Assembly: GCA_035578175.1 (NCBI GenBank)
Contig: JAQMRL010000022.1
Span: forward strand, 2,914,001-2,978,000
Direction: 5' to 3'
Origin: Catonia carolina
Lineage: Eukaryota > Arthropoda > Insecta > Hemiptera > Achilidae
Length of the DNA: 64,000 nucleotides
Shown: positions 57,421-64,000 of the stretch, in pieces
How the letters are laid out: the number at the start of each line of letters is the position of its first letter
How positions within the stretch are numbered: the first letter of the stretch is position 1
Program-made: the position numbers and the translations under genes
The notes under the pieces: generated by a model
Database searches by the model: none
What the model saw: only the letters and a program-made list of their open reading frames with translations
Told to the model about the DNA's origin: nothing

Positions 57421-57554
57421 AGAATTAATAAAATAAGTAAACAGTAACAAATAAAACAGTAAACGGAAAGACATTCTAGTTTACATAATTTTGTTTAATC
57501 TCTAATTTTGTGTATGTTGCAATCCGTTCGATTTAAGATTAAGCAGCATGATCC

Positions 57555-57803
57555 AATTTGATGAGGATAGTATTTATGAAGTATAAATGAGGTGTTATCT
57601 TGTACAGACTCAGACCGCATATTCCTGAGAGAGTATAGTAAATTAAATTCCAACAATTACATTATACCGGTAACAACTGTCATGTATTTAAATCCGTATA
57701 AAAGTAACTCCATTTACTAGGATCTGAACCACCTCCGTTTCTGAAAATCAGCTGTTAAATAGCTGACTCACGGCGACGACATTACCACAGGACTCGGTGG
57801 GTC
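57555..57803 (-). mobile_element. SINE2 copy, 3'-truncated
   Basis: Minus strand starts gacccaccgagtcctgtggt, has the palindrome 'cagctatttaacagctgatt', 'tggttcagatcct', 'ggatttaaatacatgacagt' and 'ctctctcaggaat'. The last 80 bp or so are missing. Confidence 0.8.
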
Positions 57804-57837
57804 AAATCATTTTAATAAAATCATATTGGCTGTCACC

Positions 57838-58003
57838 ATAGCGTAGTGGTTTGCGCGCTAGCCTACCATATGGAGGTCCTGAGTTCGATTCCCGGCCAGG
57901 GTCTAGAAATTTACACAATTAAAAACCACTGTTTTTGATGCATTACAACCCTATTCACTAATAGCCAAGCAGTTAACACGACTTTAAATTTAAAAAAAAA
58001 AAC
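57838..58003 (+). mobile_element. SINE3 copy
   Basis: ggctgtcaccatagcgtagt (A-box 'tagcgtagtggtttgcg'), 'ggaggtcctgagttcgattc' (B-box) ccggccagggtctag, 'ctattcactaatagccaagc', ending in an A run. A candidate duplication of the flanks (atcatatt / acatact) is not convincing. Confidence 0.8.
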
Positions 58004-58590
58004 ATACTAATGATTTTGGGAATAATAACGCATGGAAAATTTTATTTATAATTTAATTGAACTTAGCAAACAAAATGTAAATTATAAAAAACCTATTACG
58101 TAACTGAATGAACTAAAGAACGCTTTACACAGATCAAATGAAAAATTACAGCACTAAAACTAAAGTAGACAAAAATATTGTTAATTTTAAGGAGTAGAAC
58201 TGTTATCATTTTCGGAGTAATGCTTTGCTTTTATAATTTTTTTTTACAGAGTAACAGGAAAATAACATTACCGAGTTACTGTTACAGGGCAAGCAGAAGG
58301 GCATGGGACTAAACGCTGGGCTTAGCAAAATGAGCCCGTTGGGATTGCGCTGCCGAAGGCGGTAAGGGAGGCAAGCCCACTAGTTTATACGATAAAACAT
58401 AATCCAAAAACTTCAACGTCGTTACTTCGTCCGGACTACGACTCGTCTACGCTTACACGATACGTTTATTAACTGTATGGTGGTGTATCAAAACGTTTCA
58501 CTATGAATAACCGTTATTACCATTTTTAGAAAATTAAATTATTTAAAAATATGATTAAATATTTTGTGAATGCAGAGTATTTACAATTTA
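58004..58590. other. AT-rich sequence with a distinct GC-rich island at 58270-58450
   Basis: The island (gggcaagcagaagggcatgg, 'gggcttagcaaaatgagccc', 'gattgcgctgccgaaggcgg') is the most GC-rich non-SINE patch here. It has hairpins but no open frame longer than chance and no second copy. Confidence 0.4.
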
Positions 58591-59416
58591 TAGTATGGTC
58601 GCGGTAATCCGAAACCGCGGTACACCGAAACCTCCAGTAATTCGAACGATCACTTATAATCATGTTTTTTTATTATTTTTTAGCATTTAGAAAATTTAAA
58701 AAAAATCTAATAAATGGAGTGCTGGCCACTGAAAAGAAAAACATTGATAAAAGCAGGTAAACCTGATACCTGTTACTCAAAGTTTTAACAAGAAAGAGCA
58801 AGACAATTAATATCTGTGGAAACATTCTCACTCAAAATCAAATTTTTCTACAAGAAAATGACCGGGAAAGACGATTTAAAAGCCAGTATAGGCTGGCTGG
58901 TCAAATTCAAACAACGATACGTTATTATACTGTTAACTGTAACCGATGAAAAAAATTCTAGTGATATCGACGATTAAAACAAAATTCCAGGATGAAGTAG
59001 AAAATTGGGATTTAACAGCAGATCAAGTTTACAATGGAGATGAGTCGGCATTGAACTGGAAAATGTTGCCAGGACAAACCTTAGTTCATAAAGGGGAAAA
59101 GACTACCGCTGGATTCAAAGTTAAAAAATATTGTATAATATTTTTCCCGTGGAGTAACGGCACTGGCAATCACAAGTTACCATTGTTTGTTTTAAAATTA
59201 TGTTTTGTTTTAAAATTCAATGAAAATAATACTGCAACAGGTTTCAAATAAAGGTGACATTTATAATTTTGTGTTCTCGTATTTTGTTAAGTCTGTATTT
59301 TTTATCCTATAGAATATCGTATTTTTGTAATTAATTTCATTACCAAAATCTAAGGTTGTAGACATTGATAATCCGCAAAGGTCGGACATCTTACGTGTTT
59401 GGATTACCGCCACTTT
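58591..59416. mobile_element. Tigger/jerky-type (pogo) element, internally deleted
   Basis: The left end 'gtcgcggtaatccgaaac' matches the reversed right end 'gtggcggtaatccaaaca', as in Tigger-type ends. Length is about 826 bp against 2 kb or more for complete elements. It carries transposase codons in the plus orientation. Confidence 0.7.
58780..59251 (+). pseudogene. Tigger/jerky-type transposase fragment
   Basis: The CENP-B-like DNA-binding part survives as FKASIGWLVKFKQRY (58876-58920), preceded by KARQLISVETFSLKIKFFYK. After a frameshift, 58946-59251 reads KTKFQDEVENWDLTADQVYN, GDESALNWKMLPGQTLVHKG, EKTTAGFKVKKYCIIFFPWS, then NGTGNHKLPLFVLK. The 'QIYN.DE..L.WK.LP..TL' and 'N..G.HKLPL.VIGK' motifs define the family, and the first catalytic Asp (NGDES for N.DET) is present. 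The second Asp and last acidic residue are lost by the internal deletion. The ATG at 58946 is not the original start. Confidence 0.8.
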
Positions 59417-59425
59417 ACTCTACTT

Positions 59426-59662
59426 ATTGTAAATTAGGTTATCAGCCGAAAAGCTGGTTTGAACCTCTAGAAGCTTTACTAATTAAAATAAGGAGTGAGG
59501 TGATTTACCATTGTTTTCCTTACTGAGTGGAAATGTATGCTTATCAGCGTGCCAGGCCCTCTGAAAAGCATCTACTTTGCACCCTGCAAATGAGACCTTC
59601 ACTTCATTCACCACAGGGTCCTGGCTGTATAATAAAATTCATTTCTCTCAGAGAAGATCAAT
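59426..59662 (-). mobile_element. SINE-A copy 8, 5'-truncated
   Basis: Minus strand: 'ggaccctgtggtgaatgaag', 'cagagggcctggcacgctga', 'ggttcaaaccagcttttcgg' and 'ctgataacctaattt'. The first 155 bp or so are missing, as expected for incomplete reverse transcription. It begins 10 bp beyond the Tigger remnant. Confidence 0.8.
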
Positions 59663-60142
59663 CTGTTTACAATTTGTTTACAGTTTGTTAAGATTTATCC
59701 AGAAGCCGTCAGAAGGATTTTGTACTTTTATTGTTATACCGAAAATCTCTGTCTTTTAAGTGACTTCCACAGCGTCATGTATATAAGGAGCCGCCGAGTT
59801 CAGTCCTGAATTGAGTATTTGATCTATCTTCGACGAGTGTACATTGCGTAGTGCTTAACGGTCACGTTTGGAGTGGGCCAGCGTTACTGTGTATTGTTTA
59901 ACGTTTATTTATTATGTATCATTTTTGTAAGTAGTGTTTAGTAAATTATTAAAGTTTATTTATTGTTATTAGTTAATTATAATTAGTTTTTTTATTTATT
60001 ATACGTAATTTACTTGTAGATAATAGTCACTTTATTAGTAACAAATAATTGAATTTTAAACTATAGTGTGTTAATTATTTAATTCACCCACATCCCAAAA
60101 CGGACCTTAGAGATAAGTGTCACAATATATATTATTTATGAA
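59663..60142 (+). promoter_or_regulatory. possible LTR or promoter remnant with TATA box
   Basis: tatataagg (59780-59788) is followed by ccgagttcagtcctg with an initiator-like tcagt at 59800-59804. Spacing is shorter than the usual 30 bp. The stretch ends in 'acccacatcccaaaacggac' and 'ataagtgtcacaatatat', similar to 43374-43425. An LTR remnant is the simplest reading, but no second LTR or internal region is present. Confidence 0.3.
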
Positions 60143-60470
60143 GCCCGCCGGGTTGCTATTTAGTGGTAAGTCATCACCTTGAGTCAGCTGCTTGACAGGT
60201 GATTTTGGATACGAAGGTTCCGTGGTTCAAATCCTAGTAAAGGTAGTTACTTTTATACGGATTTGAATACTAGACAGTGGTTACCGGTGTACTTTGATGG
60301 TTGGGGTTCAATTAACCATACTCTCTTAGGAATGGCCAGCCTGAGTCTGTACAAGACTATGCGTCATATACACGTCATACATATAATTCTCATTTTATTG
60401 GATAATGTGGGTTGCTCATTGTTCAAAATTGAACAGATTGCAACGTACAAACTTAAGAATTAAAAAAACT
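60143..60470 (+). mobile_element. SINE2 copy
   Basis: Starts cccgccgggttgctatttag, palindrome degraded (gagtcagctgcttgacaggt), B-box 'gtggttcaaatccta', body 'ggatttgaatactagacagt', 'cattgttcaaaattgaacag' and a short A-rich end. Close to the copy at 36913. Confidence 0.85.
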
Positions 60471-60484
60471 CATAATTTATAATA

Positions 60485-60525
60485 ATTTTTTTTTTTTGGT
60501 TTTACATTTGATTGTTTTGCAATTT
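60485..60525 (-). mobile_element. SINE1 3'-tail-only fragment
   Basis: Minus strand 'gaaattgcaaaacaatcaaa' then tgtaaaacc and an A run is the last 40 bp or so of SINE1. It is either an extremely 5'-truncated copy or a truncated remnant. Confidence 0.65.
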
Positions 60526-61130
60526 CAGACCTATTCTGTTATTTCACATCATCAAAATATCGTGTGAATGCACCTTTACAGTTCGACCCAGCTATTGCCA
60601 GCACGTGCACAGTACCGTCGACCAGCAATAATTATTGCCTGTTTCGTTTGTTTTCGGTTTTTTAAATTTATTTTGGTTGTTTTTTCCTTTATTCTGTTAC
60701 AAGTTTTACAAATTATTTACAAGCTTTATTTTACAAATTACAAAACAAATAAGAACAAAAAATTACAAAACATTAAAATTTAAAAATACAGAAAAGAACA
60801 CAAATTTATTAAAAATTACATATTCGCACCATTTAATTGATGTGTACTCTTCACACCATCTGTAAATAAATGGTCGTTCGATAATCCAATGTCATATTAG
60901 CGAGATATCCGCCGCTTCTTAGAGTTTACTAACTTCGCAGATTGCTTTATTACATACTCAACGTCCTCGCCAATGGTGTTCAGTATAATATCGTGTCCAT
61001 TTAAACAAATGCGCGGATTATGCAGTATTCCTTTCTCTTGAAGGAAACGCTCTTTCTTTAGCAGAAATAATAGAAGCTAATTCTAAAAGATTTATAATGT
61101 ATTGAACAGAACACGTGCGAAGCAAATAGG
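60526..61130. other. unassigned
   Basis: A GC-richer patch (60570-60630, 'cacgtgcacagtaccgtcga') and AT-rich DNA. No assignment. Confidence 0.45.
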
Positions 61131-61264
61131 TTCGGAGTTTCTGCTAATGCAGATGGCGGAGAACGATGATATATGAAAATGAGTGAGGAAAAATACTATA
61201 ACTGACCAGGAATCGAACCCGGGACCCAGCGTAGAAGCCAGTTGCACTAAGCACTAAGCCAACG
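61131..61264 (-). mobile_element. SINE1 copy, 3'-truncated
   Basis: Minus strand: cttagtgcttagtgcaactg (A-box region), 'gcttctacgctgggtcccgg' and 'gttcgattcctggtcag' (B-box), 'cattttcatatatcatcg', 'ccatctgcattagcagaaac', then divergence. Head and B-box are closest to the 4962 copy. Confidence 0.8.
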
Positions 61265-61517
61265 ATTAATAATAAGCAGCAACATGAAGTTTCTTAAGAA
61301 AATTTTATTTTGAATAAGTAAAACTACACTTTCAGTATTATAATATTTCATTAAAAAAAATACCTACCTATATTATTTATAATTAAATTTTACAATCTGA
61401 AATAAGCATCTACTAATGGATGATAATGAAATAATATTATTTTTATTAATGATGTTTGGGTTATTAAAAGGAAATTCATTCTCAGCTTGTTTATTATAAC
61501 TGGGAGTAGATCATTAA

Positions 61518-61557
<40 letters not shown>

Positions 61558-62205
61558 CTGTAATGAAAATTAATTAAATAATTTCAATTAGACAATTGAA
61601 AATTGATTTTTTTATTTTCTTATCAAAATATTGAATCGTTCTGTTACATTAATTATAACTTTAATTAAAAAATTTAATATTTCAATTACGCGACCATAAT
61701 TATGTTATCGGATGCACGAGAGACAATAAAAATATGGTTATAATTATAATGTTATTGGTGTGATTGAATTTGTCCGACAGTTTAAAATTTTTAAATGTTT
61801 TCAGGCAAAACTCGCTTTAGTTTAACGCCACACAAAATACAAGCAACTGTATTATGTTGCAGAGTGTACAACAAACAGAACAAATTTATTTTATTTGTTT
61901 TGTACGTAATTGATTTCTATGTAGTAGTGAAAAACTATGAACATTTTAATTAAAACCTCATGTTTACTAAGCCTTACAAATACTTTAAAAAAAAAAAAAA
62001 TGGAAACACAATTCAAGAATTTGTGAATGCCTTTATTCTTTGTACATATGTATAGTTATTCTGAAAAATCTACCTACAACAACGAAAAAATAGATTTAAA
62101 AATTATGATTATAGATTTTTCAATTTTTTTCCAAAGTCTGGTAAGTTTAAGTTTATTATCTTAAGTTTATTTTAAGTCGCATCATTACTTTAGAGAATGA
62201 TTCAG
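61265..62205. other. AT-rich sequence with an (AT)n microsatellite
   Basis: (AT)n, about 30 bp, at 61523-61552. Nothing else recognised. Confidence 0.6.
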
Positions 62206-62307
62206 TGGGTTTAGACAGGTAAAAATTTCCAAACTCTGGCCAGAAATCGAACCCAGGACCTTCCCTTTGGTTGGCTAGCGCTCTAACCACAACGCCACGG
62301 AGGTCGA
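62206..62307 (-). mobile_element. SINE3 head, 3'-truncated
   Basis: Minus strand: gacctccgtggcgttgtggt (A-box) tagagcgctagcc, 'ggtcctgggttcgatttctg' (B-box) gccagagtttggaaa. The rest of SINE3 is not recognisable. Confidence 0.75.
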
Positions 62308-64000
62308 AAAAATTATCGAATAATACTTAACTTATACTAAAACTCACCAGTTCCTTTTTGAAATGAATCGGAGTAAACTAAGACAGACTTACCTGAAAAA
62401 CAAAACAAAAATGATTATTGTAGGCTTATATAAAAAGTCAGTGTAATAATTTGTGTAAAAATAAAATTAATTAAATTAACTACGAGGTACGCAGAAAGTA
62501 TGAATAAATTACATATTCTATACTCGTACTACTCGCCAAGCCAGTTGTCTATAGCGTTGAAAGTTCATGCTTGTGCAGTGAACTACTTATTCTACATAAT
62601 CGATATCGCCAGTTGGCCAATAACTAGCAGATAATGTTTGTGATAGAATTTTTTGACACTATGAGCTTCCTTGCGCCCATTGTGGTAAACTTATTTCATT
62701 GTATTATTTTACTTTTGGGACAAATTTACGTTCACTACAACTTTCCTTTATATGAAAATTGAGATACAGCTCATTTTAATAGAATGAAAATTTTATTGAT
62801 GATAATCAAATTGAATATTTTACCTAAAAATGTATTCTACACGTGGAGAAAATTTTATTTATTTTTCTTCCTATAATAATAGTTCCGTCTTCCTCTACTT
62901 CGAGAAGAGTGAGTAATTTTTCAATTATATAATACGTTAATATTATATCTTCTATTGTACAGGTTAACAATCTCAAATATATATTACATATTTGTAAAAA
63001 AATAGTTAGGCTTTTCTTAGAAATTTACATTTTCAAAGATGTTCTTTTTTGAAGAAAACCCGTACAAAGTACGTAAAATGTTTAATTAGAGACTTCGTTT
63101 GTGACTTTTTGTACCTTAGTCAATACGATTTTAAATTAATTTTCCCCGTTTGAACTTTTTATTCTTCCAAGAAAAGTAGGTTATACAGTATTGATTTAAA
63201 AACAATGATCAGAATTATTTAAGTGTGGATGATAAACGATGAAAGGATTCTTGTCAGAGTGTTACTAATTAGTTTCAGATATCGCAGTACCAAATCACAG
63301 TAATACACCGGTAATTTTTAATAAATGAAGTCAAATTCATAGAATTGCTTTCTGAACGGTTGGGTAAAATTCTAACAGTTAATGAGCAAACTTTGAATTC
63401 CTCGCTACATTGCTTTTCAAGCATTATTATTTTTGAAATTTATAGACGCCAAAGTTTTATTGTCATTGTAACAGTGCTTAGTTATAAGCAGAGCGAACCC
63501 ACATTTTCTCTCCGCTCCAGTATTTTTGACATATATTATTAGTATAAACTTATCTGTATGATTATTATAGATAATATAACTTTTTTTAATTATTTAAAAA
63601 TTAAGTTACAAGCTCCGCTACTTTTCTACACTCTATGAAAAAAGTGCCCGCCAATAATTCAAAAGGTCTGCCGTATATTTTAACAAGTCAGTAGTATACT
63701 TTTGCATTAAATCATACATCTAGGAATGAACGTTAGAAAAACCTTCAGATCTGATCACTTTTATCGTGACAAGGTATAAAAAAGGTATCCATTTAAGTAT
63801 TCCCAGAATTCACAAATATCTGAATTTAAATGGAAGAAAATAACATTCAGATCTGATGGGATCTGAAAAATTGAAGTTACCTAGGTGAAATTAAAATTAT
63901 CTCTAAATTACTATTTTCGAAGTCTTAGCAAATTTGTAAATTATTCTTAATTGTATTAATTATGAACTCCAGTTGGGATTTTCTGAAATGTTTGATTTGA
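62308..64000. other. AT-rich sequence, no feature recognised
   Basis: A patch at 62520-62640 (ctcgccaagccagttgtcta, 'cgatatcgccagttggccaa') is GC-richer but unassigned. Confidence 0.5.

Overview
This window looks like a non-genic stretch of an AT-rich insect nuclear genome. The base composition, the tRNA-derived SINEs and the LINE, Tc1/mariner, Tigger and piggyBac-like families all point to an arthropod. The LINE C-termini (for example ERKILR...GHL and IRKLTYLGHIMR) are types I associate with hemipterans, but that placement is inference. I find no confident host protein gene, rRNA, functional tRNA or bacterial-type feature. The only non-transposon coding candidate is one possible terminal exon near 50.2-50.65 kb on the minus strand.

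Layout. 0-9 kb holds a small MITE (166-414), LINE ORF2 C-terminal remnants (1167-1640, 3301-3420, 7235-9008), two SINE1 copies and two short tandem duplications. 10-15 kb is mostly featureless, apart from a reverse-transcriptase remnant near 12 kb. 16-17.3 kb packs a piggyBac-like MITE, a SINE-A copy and the second copy of the first MITE. 20.4-22.2 kb is a pile of LINE fragments with a Helitron-like scrap. 24.6-26.5 kb holds Tc1 and LINE remnants. 27.3-29.5 kb holds three SINE-A copies, two of them tail to tail. 34.6-37.3 kb is a compact LTR element with TG...CA ends, a candidate primer site and polypurine tract, one 243-codon ORF and an in-frame KEYV repeat; a SINE2 sits in one LTR. 40.4-41.2 kb is a mariner-like element whose 5' end is duplicated in inverted orientation. 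42.1-48.2 kb contains three copies of an unrecognised roughly 1 kb repeat (E); two form a giant inverted repeat, and one carries a (CG)10-cored alternating tract. 52.7-54.0 kb is an element made largely of about 300-bp inverted repeats. 55.3-56.2 kb is a MITE with a nested SINE1. 57.2-62.3 kb is SINE-rich and holds a Tigger/jerky-type remnant.

Families named here. SINE-A is about 390 bp, has 8 copies and ends in a hairpin plus (AAC)n. SINE1 is about 160-170 bp with tRNA A/B boxes and a 3' end in acgtaaaac. SINE2 is about 330 bp, tRNA-like, with a CAGCTG palindrome. SINE3 is tRNA-like and ends near 'actaatagccaag'. E is the 1 kb repeat.

How the parts work together. The best-supported relationship is between SINE-A and a LINE family. 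SINE-A's 3' end (TCAAACCAG, stem-loop, CTGATGAC, then AAC) matches the end of LINE ORF2 at 3301-3345 and 8138-8180, and the stem shows a compensatory base change. This is the expected signature of a SINE mobilised by a partner LINE. The other features are independent insertions, many dated relative to one another by nesting or by target-site duplications.
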